From assembly GCF_946481155.1 (NCBI RefSeq), contig NZ_CAMLMK010000095.1, positions 1 through 10,192 of the forward strand: a stretch of DNA of 10,192 bases, in the 5' to 3' direction. Below are positions 1-7,300 of this stretch, one piece after another (positions within the stretch are counted from its first letter, which is position 1; the number at the start of each line of letters is the position of its first letter). A program made the translations under genes and the position numbers. The notes under the pieces were generated by a model, which was given only the letters and a program-made list of their open reading frames with translations, was not told the DNA's origin and made no database searches. This stretch comes from an uncultured Flavobacterium sp. GTDB taxonomy: Bacteria > Bacteroidota > Bacteroidia > Flavobacteriales > Flavobacteriaceae.

Positions 1-62
1 GATTGCAACGGAAAACGGGAACATGGACCCCAAAAAAGCCCGGAACTTTCGCTCCAAACTTT
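1..62 (-). repeat. Partial copy (A) of a dispersed intergenic repeat, cut by the window edge
   Basis: Read on the minus strand, this stretch starts TTTGGAGCGAA and later contains TTCCCGTTTTCCGT. The same two blocks occur in the same order in copy B (3574-3660), with a related version in copy C (9170-9280). The third conserved block, ATC[G/C]GGGCTAA, would lie beyond base 1. One plus-strand frame here could pass for a short C-terminal coding tail ending at 63-65, but the repeat match explains the sequence better. No gene is called. Confidence 0.6.
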
Positions 63-83
63 TAAATTATACCTTATATATAT

Positions 84-115
84 ATTGTATGTGTTTTTAT
101 AATCGATTATATTTG
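84..115 (+). promoter_or_regulatory. Bacteroidota-type promoter of the thrS operon
   Basis: The -7 box TATATTTG at 108-115 matches the TAnnTTTG consensus of the Bacteroidota housekeeping sigma factor exactly. An ATTG at 84-87 sits 20 bases upstream in the place of the -33 element. Transcription would start near 119-121, leaving a leader of only about 15 bases before the thrS ATG. That is too short for the kind of structured operator or T-box leader that controls thrS in some other bacteria. Confidence 0.6.
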
Positions 116-134
116 CAGCTTATAATTTATAAAT

Positions 135-2075
135 ATGATCAAGATTACTTTACCGGACGGTTCGGTTAAGGAGTTTGTACAAGGTACGACTCCTATGGAT
201 GTTGCGAAAAGCATCAGCGAGGGTTTGGCCAGAAATGTTATTTCGGCTTCTTTTAATGGTACAACCATTGAAACCTCCACCGCATTGACCACGGACGGTT
301 CACTTATATTATATACCTGGAATGACACAGACGGTAAAAAAGCGTTCTGGCATTCTACTTCGCACGTGATGGCACAGGCCCTGGAAGAAATGTATCCGGG
401 CATTAAACTGACTATCGGACCTGCGATTGACAACGGATTCTATTATGATGTGGATTTCGGTGATAAGAAAATTACTGATGCCGATTTTAAATCGGTAGAA
501 GACCGCGTATTGGAAATCGCACGCGAGAAACATGAATTCAAAATGCGTTCTGCTACAAAAGCGGAAGCATTGGAACTATATAAGAACAACGAGTACAAAA
601 CAGAACTGATCACGAATCTTGAAGACGGAACGATTACTTTCTGCGATCATTCTACGTTCACCGATTTGTGCCGTGGCGGACACATCCCGAATACCGGCAT
701 CATCAAAGCGATGAAGATTTTATCGGTAGCGGGTGCGTACTGGAGAGGTGACGAGAAAAACAAACAGTTGACTCGTGTTTACGGAATATCTTTCCCTAAA
801 CAAAAAGACCTGACAGATTACCTTGAACTTTTAGAGGAAGCAAAACGTCGTGACCACAGAAAGCTTGGAAAAGAATTGGACTTATTCCATTTCTCTCCAA
901 AAGTTGGTCAAGGATTACCATTGTGGTTACCAAAAGGTGCTGCTTTGCGTGATCGTTTAGAGCAATTCCTGAAAAAAGCACAAAAGAAAGCAGGTTACGA
1001 ACAAGTGGTAACGCCGCATATCGGACAAAAAGAATTATATGTGACTTCCGGTCACTACGCAAAATATGGAGCCGACAGCTTCCAGCCTATTCACACACCA
1101 GCGGAAGGCGAAGAGTTTTTATTAAAACCTATGAACTGTCCGCACCACTGTGAGATTTACAATGCAAGACCATGGAGTTATAAAGACTTACCAAAACGTT
1201 ATGCGGAATTCGGAACCGTTTACCGTTATGAACAATCGGGTGAGTTGCATGGTTTGACACGTGTTAGAGGATTTACTCAGGATGACGCACACATTTTCTG
1301 TACGCCGGATCAGTTGGATGCTGAGTTCAAGAATGTAATCGACCTTGTACTATATGTATTCGGTTCGTTAGGTTTTGAAAACTTTACGGCTCAGGTTTCT
1401 GTTCGTGACTTGAACAATCCTGAAAAATATATCGGTTCGGTAGAGAACTGGGAAAAAGCAGAACAGGCGATTATTAGTGCTGCTAGAGACAAAGGCTTAA
1501 ACTATGTTATTGAAGCAGGCGAAGCGGCATTCTATGGTCCGAAGCTGGATTTCATGGTAAAAGATGCTTTAGGCAGAAGCTGGCAATTAGGAACAATCCA
1601 GGTAGATTACAATTTACCGGAGCGTTTTGAGTTATCCTATAAAGGGTCTGATAACGAATTGCACCGACCAGTGATGATTCACCGTGCGCCTTTTGGTTCT
1701 ATGGAACGCTTTATCGCTATCTTACTGGAACATACAGGTGGAAATTTCCCGCTTTGGCTGATGCCGGAGCAGGCTATTATCCTGTCTTTGAGCGAGAAAT
1801 ATGAAAATTATGCCAAAAAAGTTTCAGAATTGCTGGAAATTCACGAAATTCGCGCCCTAATTGACAACCGAAACGAGACGATTGGTAAAAAAATCAGGGA
1901 AGCAGAAGTACAGAAACTTCCGTTTATGCTGATTGTTGGTGAGGAAGAAGAAAAGAACGGAACGATTTCCGTACGCCGTCATGGTGATGCCGGAAAGTCG
2001 AACGAAACGATGTCAGTTGACCAATTTGCTTCTTTAGTGAAGGAGGAAATCAATAAAACATTAAAACAATTCTAA
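135..2075 (+). CDS. thrS: Threonine--tRNA ligase (threonyl-tRNA synthetase)
   Basis: A cytoplasmic class II synthetase that charges tRNA-Thr with threonine. The 646 residues have the full architecture: a TGS domain (about 1-62), an editing domain with HSTSH (His73/His77) and CRGGH (Cys179/His183) that hydrolyses mischarged Ser-tRNA, a catalytic core (about 245-540) and a C-terminal anticodon-binding domain (about 545-640). The zinc ligands expected by analogy with the E. coli enzyme are Cys335, His386 and His516. Motif 2 is around [17 protein letters not shown], and motif 3 includes GSMERF with Arg525. The ATG at 135 is preceded by AT-rich sequence without a Shine-Dalgarno, and the protein starts directly at the TGS domain. 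It is the first gene of the operon with infC, rpmI and rplT; infC begins 22 bases after its stop. Confidence 0.98.
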   Translation: MIKITLPDGSVKEFVQGTTPMDVAKSISEGLARNVISASFNGTTIETSTALTTDGSLILYTWNDTDGKKAFWHSTSHVMAQALEEMYPGIKLTIGPAIDNGFYYDVDFGDKKITDADFKSVEDRVLEIAREKHEFKMRSATKAEALELYKNNEYKTELITNLEDGTITFCDHSTFTDLCRGGHIPNTGIIKAMKILSVAGAYWRGDEKNKQLTRVYGISFPKQKDLTDYLELLEEAKRRDHRKLGKELDLFHFSPKVGQGLPLWLPKGAALRDRLEQFLKKAQKKAGYEQVVTPHIGQKELYVTSGHYAKYGADSFQPIHTPAEGEEFLLKPMNCPHHCEIYNARPWSYKDLPKRYAEFGTVYRYEQSGELHGLTRVRGFTQDDAHIFCTPDQLDAEFKNVIDLVLYVFGSLGFENFTAQVSVRDLNNPEKYIGSVENWEKAEQAIISAARDKGLNYVIEAGEAAFYGPKLDFMVKDALGRSWQLGTIQVDYNLPERFELSYKGSDNELHRPVMIHRAPFGSMERFIAILLEHTGGNFPLWLMPEQAIILSLSEKYENYAKKVSELLEIHEIRALIDNRNETIGKKIREAEVQKLPFMLIVGEEEEKNGTISVRRHGDAGKSNETMSVDQFASLVKEEINKTLKQF

Positions 2076-2097
2076 GTTTAACTTAAAATTTAAAGTC

Positions 2098-2652
2098 ATA
2101 GCAATAAGAAACAACAGAGGTTACCAACCTCGAGTAGAAAAAAAAGATGCACACAGAATAAATAATCTTATTCGTGTCCCTGAAGTACGCCTTGTAGGTG
2201 AAAATGTTGAGCCGGGAGTTTTTAAAACTGCTGATGCTTTACGCCTAGCCGATCAATTGGAATTGGATTTGGTTGAAATTTCTCCAAACGCTGAACCGCC
2301 GGTATGTAAAATCATGGACTATAAAAAGTTCGTGTACATGCAGAAGAAGCGTGAGAAGGAACTTAAAGCGAAATCAACACAGATTACGATAAAGGAAATT
2401 CGTTTCGGACCTCAGACTGATGAGCACGATTATGAATTCAAAAAGAAAAATGCGGAGAAGTTCCTGAAAGAAGGTTCTAAATTGAAAGCATTCGTTTTCT
2501 TTAAAGGACGTTCAATCATTTATAAGGAACAAGGACAAATCTTATTGCTACGTTTAGCACAGGATTTGGAAGAGTACGGAAAAGTGGAAGCTATGCCGGT
2601 ACTGGAAGGAAAGCGTATGATTATGTTCATCGCTCCTAAGAAGAAAAAATAA
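2098..2652 (+). CDS. infC: Translation initiation factor IF-3, starting at a non-canonical AUA codon
   Basis: IF-3 binds the 30S subunit, keeps the subunits apart and checks the start codon and initiator tRNA. The frame has no ATG, GTG or TTG between the thrS stop and the conserved N-terminus. The first ATG, at 2257, would remove most of the N-terminal domain. The ATA at 2098 gives [15 protein letters not shown] followed by [18 protein letters not shown], and a protein of 184 residues, normal for the family. The N-domain ends around [17 protein letters not shown] lysine-rich linker leads to the C-domain ([18 protein letters not shown] to [11 protein letters not shown]). An AUU start in E. coli infC is known to make IF-3 repress its own translation; AUA here suggests the same control by inference. 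A second ATA at 2104 is possible but less likely. Confidence 0.93.
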   Translation: MAIRNNRGYQPRVEKKDAHRINNLIRVPEVRLVGENVEPGVFKTADALRLADQLELDLVEISPNAEPPVCKIMDYKKFVYMQKKREKELKAKSTQITIKEIRFGPQTDEHDYEFKKKNAEKFLKEGSKLKAFVFFKGRSIIYKEQGQILLLRLAQDLEEYGKVEAMPVLEGKRMIMFIAPKKKK

Positions 2653-2726
2653 GTCGAAAGTCAAAAGTCGAAAGTGGGAAAGTCAGAACAAATGACTTTA
2701 GACTTTAGGCTTTCAAACTTTAAGAC
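2653..2726. repeat. AAAGTC-type imperfect palindrome between infC and rpmI
   Basis: The left arm (2653-2684) is a run of degenerate AAAGTC units and starts at the first base after the infC stop. The right arm (2694-2726) carries the complementary GACTTT units. Aligned by eye with one gap, about two thirds of the positions pair, leaving a loop of about 9 bases. The RNA would fold into a long hairpin inside the operon transcript. There is no U-tract directly after it, so it does not look like an ordinary terminator. A related element follows rpmI at 2970-3041. Confidence 0.7.
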
Positions 2727-2769
2727 TAAAAGATAGTAAGTAAGAATAAATCTAATACCTAGGAAGAAA

Positions 2770-2967
2770 ATGCCTAAAATGAAAACTAAATCTAGTGCTA
2801 AGAAACGTTTTAAAGTTACTGGTTCTGGAAAAATCAAAAGAAAGCACGCTTTTAAGAGTCACATTTTGACTAAAAAATCTAAGAAGCGTAAATTAGCTTT
2901 AACTCACTCAACTTTGGTTCACCCAACAGATGAGAAGAGCATCAAACAACAATTAAGAATTATCTAA
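2770..2967 (+). CDS. rpmI: Large ribosomal subunit protein bL35
   Basis: A small, very basic 50S subunit protein that binds 23S rRNA. The 65 residues start [20 protein letters not shown], the typical bL35 N-terminus, followed by [20 protein letters not shown]. The length is normal for the family. The ATG follows the purine-rich AGGAAG at 2761-2766, which is a little close to act as a Shine-Dalgarno. The gene sits in the conserved order infC-rpmI-rplT, but with longer gaps than usual (117 bases before and 180 after). Both gaps hold AAAGTC-type palindromes. Confidence 0.97.
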   Translation: MPKMKTKSSAKKRFKVTGSGKIKRKHAFKSHILTKKSKKRKLALTHSTLVHPTDEKSIKQQLRII

Positions 2968-2969
2968 TT

Positions 2970-3041
2970 AGTCAAAAGTAAAAAGTCAAAAAGCCAAAAG
3001 ACATTAAACTCTTCAGACCTTCGACTTTCGACATTAAGACT
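2970..3041. repeat. Second AAAGTC-type imperfect palindrome, after rpmI
   Basis: The left arm (2970-3002) starts two bases after the rpmI stop and reads as AAAGTC-like units (AGTCAAAAGTAAAAAGTC). The right arm (3011-3041) carries GACTTTCGAC and TTAAGACT, complementary to the left arm with mismatches. The unit, the position just behind a stop codon and the ending TTAAGAC-TAAA are shared with the element at 2653-2726, but the sequences are diverged. They read as two members of one family rather than a recent duplication. Confidence 0.65.
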
Positions 3042-3054
3042 AAAAAAATTCTTT

Positions 3055-3130
3055 AGGTTTAAAAAACATTTTTAATAACCTTGGAGTATGGCCCTTAAGT
3101 TCCCTTGATTAAATTCGGGACGCCTGCTAC
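3055..3130 (+). promoter_or_regulatory. Candidate structured mRNA leader of rplT (possible L20 autoregulatory element)
   Basis: Two structures can be drawn just upstream of rplT. Hairpin 1 (3055-3081) pairs AGGTTTAAAAA with TTTTTA..AACCT across a 2-base bulge and a 3-base loop. Domain 2 (3086-3130) closes GTA (3086-3088) with TAC (3128-3130) and GGC (3090-3092) with GCC (3122-3124). It encloses a TCCC/GGGA hairpin (3101-3104 with 3117-3120). The domain is GC-richer than its surroundings, as expected for conserved RNA. L20 is known to repress its own operon through rRNA-like leader structures in E. coli and Bacillus. That this is such an element is inference; the stems are short and could be chance. 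Confidence 0.4.
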
Positions 3131-3147
3131 AAAAAAACAAGTAAATT

Positions 3148-3492
3148 ATGCCAAGATCGGTAAATTCAGTTGCTAAAAGAGCAAGAAGAAAAAAAGTATT
3201 AAAACAAGCCAAAGGTTTCTTTGGAAGACGTAAAAACGTTTGGACAGTAGCGAAAAACGCGGTAGAAAAAGCAATGACTTATGCATACCGTGGAAGAAAG
3301 CAGAAAAAGAGAAACTTCCGTGCATTATGGATCATGCGTATCAACGCTGGTGCACGTCTTCACGGAATGAGTTATTCTCAATTCATGGGTAAAATCAAAG
3401 CTAACAACATCGAATTGAACCGTAAAGTTCTTGCCGATTTAGCAATGAACCACCAGGATGCTTTCACAGCTATCGTAAATAAAATTAAATAA
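3148..3492 (+). CDS. rplT: Large ribosomal subunit protein bL20
   Basis: A 50S protein needed early in large-subunit assembly that binds 23S rRNA domain II. The 114 residues show the family pattern: the basic N-terminal extension [19 protein letters not shown], the core [20 protein letters not shown] with [20 protein letters not shown], and the C-terminal domain [20 protein letters not shown]. Length is normal. It is the last gene of the thrS operon, and a strong terminator starts 31 bases after its stop. In several bacteria this protein is the autogenous repressor of the infC-rpmI-rplT genes; the folded region at 3055-3130 is the candidate target here. Confidence 0.98.
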   Translation: MPRSVNSVAKRARRKKVLKQAKGFFGRRKNVWTVAKNAVEKAMTYAYRGRKQKKRNFRALWIMRINAGARLHGMSYSQFMGKIKANNIELNRKVLADLAMNHQDAFTAIVNKIK

Positions 3493-3523
3493 ACGTTTGT
3501 AAAACATATTTATCTTACTTATT

Positions 3524-3553
3524 AAAAACCCATTCGCAAGAGTGGGTTTTTTT
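3524..3553 (+). terminator. Intrinsic terminator of the thrS-infC-rpmI-rplT operon
   Basis: A 12-base-pair stem pairs 3524-3535 with 3540-3551: five A-T pairs, then ACCCA-type pairs with one T-G wobble. It is closed by a GCAA tetraloop (3536-3539) and followed by a run of seven T starting at 3547. It lies 31 bases after the rplT stop. Confidence 0.92.
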
Positions 3554-3573
3554 ATTCCTTAATATAGGAAGGC

Positions 3574-3660
3574 TTTTGGAGCGAATGGCCCCGGAGGCAT
3601 CAGGAAACCTTATTCCCGCTTTCCGTCACACGAGGTGTTTCCTCCAATCGGGGCTAAGGG
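3574..3660 (+). repeat. Dispersed intergenic repeat, copy B
   Basis: Three blocks are shared with copy C at 9170-9280: AGCGAATGG (3580-3588), ATTCCCGCTTTCCGTC (3612-3627) and ATCGGGGCTAA (3647-3657). Copy A at 1-62 shares the first two. The sequence is self-complementary: GCCCCG (3588-3593) pairs with CGGGGC (3649-3654), and AGGAAAC (3602-3608) with GTTTCCT (3637-3643). It lies just after the rplT terminator and is GC-rich compared with its surroundings. No open reading frame is present. Confidence 0.7.
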
Positions 3661-3688
3661 AAAATCCATTTTACTTTTTGGAATGATC

Positions 3689-3792
3689 TTAGCTACGAAT
3701 GCACTAATTGTCTGGAACATTCTAACGTAGTTATTTAAAGCATGCCACTTAGTGCTTATTTTAATCGTTTCAATTCGTGCATTCGTAGCTAA
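3689..3792. repeat. 104-base palindromic element with perfect 16-base inverted ends
   Basis: TTAGCTACGAATGCAC (3689-3704) is repeated exactly as its reverse complement GTGCATTCGTAGCTAA (3777-3792). After one mismatch the pairing continues with AATT on both sides and a G-C pair, giving 21 of 22 pairs. The 60-odd bases between the arms contain a smaller AAGCA/TGCTT inverted repeat. No coding frame or terminator-like T-run is present. The length and perfect ends resemble a REP-like or MITE-like element. A second copy is not present in this window, so dispersal is unproven. Confidence 0.75.
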
Positions 3793-3811
3793 AATAAAAT
3801 CAAGTTTTCCC

Positions 3812-3819
3812 TACCTTTG
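3812..3819 (+). promoter_or_regulatory. -7 box of the rlmF promoter
   Basis: TACCTTTG matches TAnnTTTG exactly and lies 18 bases before the ATG at 3838. No good TTG -33 element is seen at the usual distance, since that position falls at the right arm of the palindrome. Transcription would start near 3823-3826, giving a leader of about 12-15 bases. Confidence 0.45.
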
Positions 3820-3837
3820 AACCACAATTCCCTTTCC

Positions 3838-4752
3838 ATGAAAAACATAAAAACAGATACACCTCAAAAGAGCCTTCATCCAAGAAACAAGCACAACAGC
3901 AACTATGATTTCAAAGCACTGATCGAAACCTCACCGGAACTAGAATCCTTTGTTGGCCCAAACAAATTCGGAAACGAAAGCATCGATTTCGCCAACCCGG
4001 ATGCTGTTCGCGCCTTGAACAAAGCATTGCTGAAGCACTTTTACAATATCAACTATTGGGAATTGCCAAAAACCAACCTCTGCCCTCCCATTCCAGGCCG
4101 CGCGGATTACCTCCATTACATCGCTGATGTATTGGCCGAAAACAACAATGGCATAATTCCAACAGGAAACAGCGTTCGGATTTTAGATATAGGCGTGGGC
4201 GCCAACTGCATTTACCCTATCATCGGGCATCAGGAATATGGCTGGGAATTTGTAGGCACTGAAGTAGACAAACCCGCAAAAGCCACTGCTGAAACCATCA
4301 TAAAAAACAATCCGGATCTGAAAAATGCAATAAGCATCCGACTCCAAGGAAGCAAACGCCAGATTTTCAAAGGTATCATCCAGCCGGAAGAACGCTTCGA
4401 TTTCACTATCTGTAACCCACCGTTTCACAACTCAAAAGAAGAAGCAACGAAAGGAACGCAACGAAAACTGAAAAACTTAGGCAAAACTATCGAAGGGAAA
4501 CCGGTTTTAAACTTCAGTGGACAAAATAATGAACTGTGGTACGAAGGCGGCGAATTGGCTTTTATCACAAACATGATTTACGAAAGCGTGCATTTCAAAA
4601 CGCAATGCCAATGGTTTTCTTCTTTAGTTTCAAAGAAAGAAACACTTAAACCGCTTTATACTATTCTAAAAAAAGTAAAAGCTGTCGATGTAAAAAGCAT
4701 CGAAATGGAGCAAGGAAACAAATCAAGCCGTATTCTGGTTTGGCGCTTTTAG
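3838..4752 (+). CDS. rlmF: 23S rRNA (adenine(1618)-N6)-methyltransferase
   Basis: An S-adenosylmethionine-dependent Rossmann-fold enzyme that N6-methylates A1618 (E. coli numbering) of 23S rRNA. Seen directly: the family N-terminus with LHPRNKHNSNYDF and LNKALLKHFYNINYW, the cofactor motif ILDIGVGANCIYP (about 115-127), an acidic residue after strand 2 in VGTEVD, and the N6-adenine signature NPPFH (193-197). The ATG at 3838 gives 304 residues. An in-frame TTG at 3817 would add seven residues, but it overlaps the -7 promoter box and would precede the transcription start, so it is rejected. The gene stands alone after the translation operon; the next gene starts 81 bases on. Product assignment is firm from family resemblance; the modified base is taken from the E. 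coli homologue. Confidence 0.93.
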   Translation: MKNIKTDTPQKSLHPRNKHNSNYDFKALIETSPELESFVGPNKFGNESIDFANPDAVRALNKALLKHFYNINYWELPKTNLCPPIPGRADYLHYIADVLAENNNGIIPTGNSVRILDIGVGANCIYPIIGHQEYGWEFVGTEVDKPAKATAETIIKNNPDLKNAISIRLQGSKRQIFKGIIQPEERFDFTICNPPFHNSKEEATKGTQRKLKNLGKTIEGKPVLNFSGQNNELWYEGGELAFITNMIYESVHFKTQCQWFSSLVSKKETLKPLYTILKKVKAVDVKSIEMEQGNKSSRILVWRF

Positions 4753-4833
4753 CTGCAAAAACCATTGCGTTAAAATCCTTTAACTATAACTTCCCTTCAT
4801 TTTTCGTAACTTTAAGAGGTTAATTACGGAAGT

Positions 4834-6369
4834 ATGGAAACCGATGTCTTGATAATCGGAGCCGGCCCGACCGGATTGATGATGGCCAACCAGCTGCATC
4901 GCTTTGGGATTGATTTTATACTAATTGATTCCAAACAAACCGTGACCGAACAATCCAGAGCCATTGCCGTTACTGCGAGAAGCCTTGAAATCTATCAGCA
5001 ATTAGGCTTATCCGATACCGTTTTAAAAGAAGGAACGCCCATCAATGCCTTCAATCTCTATTATGAAGGCAAAAGAAGAGCCGAAATAAAAATCAATCAA
5101 ATTGGTGTCGGACTCACCGATTTCCATTTCCTATTCGCTTTAGAACAAAGCAAAAATGAAGCACTTCTTTATCAGAACTTACTGGATAACGGACATGACG
5201 TGTTATGGAACATGGAATTCTCAACATTAACTCAAAAAGAGGATTCCGTTATTTCCATCGTATTTCATAATGACGACGCCAAAAAAATAAAATCAAAATA
5301 TGTTGTCGCTTGTGATGGTGCCAAAAGTCCCGTTCGCCATCAACTCAAATTCTCTTTTGAAGGCGGCACGTATGAAAATAAATTCTTCGTAGCCGATACA
5401 ATCATCGACTGGAATCTGGAATATGACAAGCTGATCATCTCGCCAACAAACAATAATTTCTGCGGTTTCTTCCCTCTAAAAGGCGAGAAATGCTACCGTG
5501 TTTTAGGTACCTTTCCGAAAGAATTCTACGAAAGGAAACACATCTCGTTTGAGGAAATTGAAGATGTAATCAAAAAAACACTCGGAGTTCCGCTAACGTT
5601 TGAAAAGGTAAACTGGTTTTCTATTTATAATTTACATCATCGCTGTGTGGATAATTTCAGAAGAAAACGGATATTTCTTGCAGGCGACAGTGCGCACATC
5701 CATAGTCCGGCAGGTGGACAAGGCATGAACACCGGTTTGCAGGACGCCTATAATTTAGCGTGGAAACTGGCATTTGTACTTAATGGCGACGCCAAAGAGG
5801 AATTATTAGATACTTACAACGAAGAGCGTCTTCCGTTTGCAAAATGGTTATTGCGCTTCACCGATCGTGCTTTCAAGACCATGACGTCCGACAAATGGTA
5901 TTATGCCTGGTTCCGAAGAACAGTCCTGATACCCATCATTCGAATAGTGCTTTCCAGCGAGCGTATCAAACCCTTAATTTTCAAAACTATTTCACAGATC
6001 GCCTATTCTTATCACGGTAAAGACCTTGCCTTGAGCGATTCAAAACAAAAGCTGAAATTCAAGGCAGGAGACCGTTTACCTTATAAAAATGAAGAAGGTT
6101 ACTATAGCCGGTTTTCAAGTGATGGATTCCATTTACTGCATATTGGCAATAAACCTTTAGATGAAAAAACGAAAGAAGAAATTAATTCTTTGACCTATTT
6201 TCCAATTACTTTTGCAGAAGATTCCATAGACAAACACTGGAGAAAACTGGGAGTTACTTCAGAGCTTTTTATTCTTTTACGACCAGATAATTATATGGCT
6301 TACTTGTTCGATCGTTATGATCATGAGAAGTGGAAAGGATATCTTTCAGAATATTTTTATACCGAATGA
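4834..6369 (+). CDS. FAD-dependent monooxygenase, class A (PHBH / phenol hydroxylase-like)
   Basis: A flavoprotein hydroxylase of the type that uses NAD(P)H and O2 to oxidise an aromatic or polyketide-like substrate. The 511 residues show the three hallmarks: the N-terminal dinucleotide fold GAGPTG (9-14), the DG motif VACDGAKSPVR (Asp161-Gly162) and the GD motif FLAGDSAHIHSPAGGQGMNT (Gly284-Asp285). The C-terminal 120 residues end in a thioredoxin-like segment with LLRPDNYMAYLFDRY, as in the phenol hydroxylase branch. There is no signal peptide or membrane segment. The substrate cannot be read from the sequence, and no pathway partner is adjacent. A weak -7-like box (TAACTTTA, 4807-4814) precedes the start. 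Its stop is only 3 bases from the stop of the convergent glsA. Confidence 0.88.
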   Translation: METDVLIIGAGPTGLMMANQLHRFGIDFILIDSKQTVTEQSRAIAVTARSLEIYQQLGLSDTVLKEGTPINAFNLYYEGKRRAEIKINQIGVGLTDFHFLFALEQSKNEALLYQNLLDNGHDVLWNMEFSTLTQKEDSVISIVFHNDDAKKIKSKYVVACDGAKSPVRHQLKFSFEGGTYENKFFVADTIIDWNLEYDKLIISPTNNNFCGFFPLKGEKCYRVLGTFPKEFYERKHISFEEIEDVIKKTLGVPLTFEKVNWFSIYNLHHRCVDNFRRKRIFLAGDSAHIHSPAGGQGMNTGLQDAYNLAWKLAFVLNGDAKEELLDTYNEERLPFAKWLLRFTDRAFKTMTSDKWYYAWFRRTVLIPIIRIVLSSERIKPLIFKTISQIAYSYHGKDLALSDSKQKLKFKAGDRLPYKNEEGYYSRFSSDGFHLLHIGNKPLDEKTKEEINSLTYFPITFAEDSIDKHWRKLGVTSELFILLRPDNYMAYLFDRYDHEKWKGYLSEYFYTE

Positions 6370-6372
6370 GGA

Positions 6373-7284
6373 TTAGAAAATCGACATCCCGGTTTTGGTA
6401 GTCAGCTGCTCTAAGGCATACATGCCCATTTCGGAATTGCCTTTTTCATTTAAACGCGGACTCCAGGTAGCTACGGCAAAATTCTTCGGGAATAAGGCTC
6501 CGATGCCACCGCCTATCCCACTCTTTCCGGGTAATCCGACTTTATACGTAAACTCGCCCGATTCGTCATAGAAGCCGCAGGTTTGCATTAAAGCGTTCAA
6601 TCGTTTCACCTGACTGCAGGTTAAGATTTGATCTCCGTTTTTAGTTTTTCCTTCGTTGGCAAAAAAGAAAAACGAATGTGCCAGTTCTTTGCAGGTCATT
6701 TCCAGCGAACACTGGTGAAAATAGAAGTCAAGTACGACTTCCACATCATTATGGATATTGCCAAACGATTTCAAGAAATTGGCCAACGCCGCATTTCTAT
6801 ATCCGGTGTCTTTCTCCGATTGGGCAACTTTTAAATTAAAATCGATATCAGAATGACCCGAAATCGTTCGGATGAAAGTAAGAAAATCTGCTTTTGGGTT
6901 TTTCAGATGTGTTACCAGCATATCGGCAATAACCAACGCACCGGCATTTATGAAAGGATTACGAGGAATTCCCTTCTCATATTCAAGCTGCACCAAAGAA
7001 TTAAACGGATTTCCGGAAGGTTCCACACCTACCCGTTCCCATACTTTTTCACCTAAAAAGGAAAAAGCCAATGCTACCGTCAAAGCCTTGGAAACCGATT
7101 GAATGGAAAATTTTTCATTACTGTCTCCAATTCCAAAATCCTGTCCGTCAATAGTTGTAAGATGCATCCCGAATTTATTGGGATCAATAGTCGCTAATTC
7201 CGGAATCGTCGAGGCTACATTTCCGATGACCGGAAGTGCTTTTGTCTCCTGATAGATTTCCTGTAAAATAACGTTGTAGTTCAT
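6373..7284 (-). CDS. glsA: Glutaminase (GlsA family, serine-dependent beta-lactamase fold)
   Basis: Hydrolyses L-glutamine to L-glutamate and ammonium in the cytoplasm. The 303 residues match the usual family length. The catalytic SxxK is SVSK (Ser63, Lys66). Other family landmarks are NPFINAGA (Asn113), SEKDTGYRN (156-164), YFHQCS (188-193) and the KSG triad in LPGKSGIGGGIGA (Lys254-Ser255). The start codon lies 16 bases after the iaaA stop, so the two are very likely cotranscribed, as last gene of cphB-iaaA-glsA. Its job there is inferred: supplying glutamate and ammonium during nitrogen mobilisation. It converges with the monooxygenase, leaving no room for a separate terminator between them. 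Confidence 0.95.
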   Translation of the reverse strand: MNYNVILQEIYQETKALPVIGNVASTIPELATIDPNKFGMHLTTIDGQDFGIGDSNEKFSIQSVSKALTVALAFSFLGEKVWERVGVEPSGNPFNSLVQLEYEKGIPRNPFINAGALVIADMLVTHLKNPKADFLTFIRTISGHSDIDFNLKVAQSEKDTGYRNAALANFLKSFGNIHNDVEVVLDFYFHQCSLEMTCKELAHSFFFFANEGKTKNGDQILTCSQVKRLNALMQTCGFYDESGEFTYKVGLPGKSGIGGGIGALFPKNFAVATWSPRLNEKGNSEMGMYALEQLTTKTGMSIF

Positions 7285-7300
7285 TTATTCGAGTATATTG

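Noticed and set aside
3..65. A short open tail on the + strand that could be the C-terminus of an upstream gene.
   Set aside because: The same bases on the minus strand match the repeat family at 3574-3660 and 9170-9280, and no protein family is recognisable in the 20 codons.
2041..2046. AGGAGG, a perfect Shine-Dalgarno core near the end of thrS.
   Set aside because: It is over 50 bases from the infC start and simply encodes Lys-Glu-Glu in thrS. Bacteroidota rarely rely on such sites.
2257..2652. Shorter IF-3 starting at the first ATG, 131 residues.
   Set aside because: It would drop the conserved [17 protein letters not shown] half of the N-domain, which is intact and in frame upstream.
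3817..3837. Upstream TTG start for rlmF, adding seven residues.
   Set aside because: The TTG forms the end of the TACCTTTG -7 box and would lie before the transcription start. ATG at 3838 gives the normal family N-terminus.
6628..7102. Overlapping short + strand open frames opposite glsA.
   Set aside because: They are shadow frames of the glsA coding strand without family similarity or start signals.
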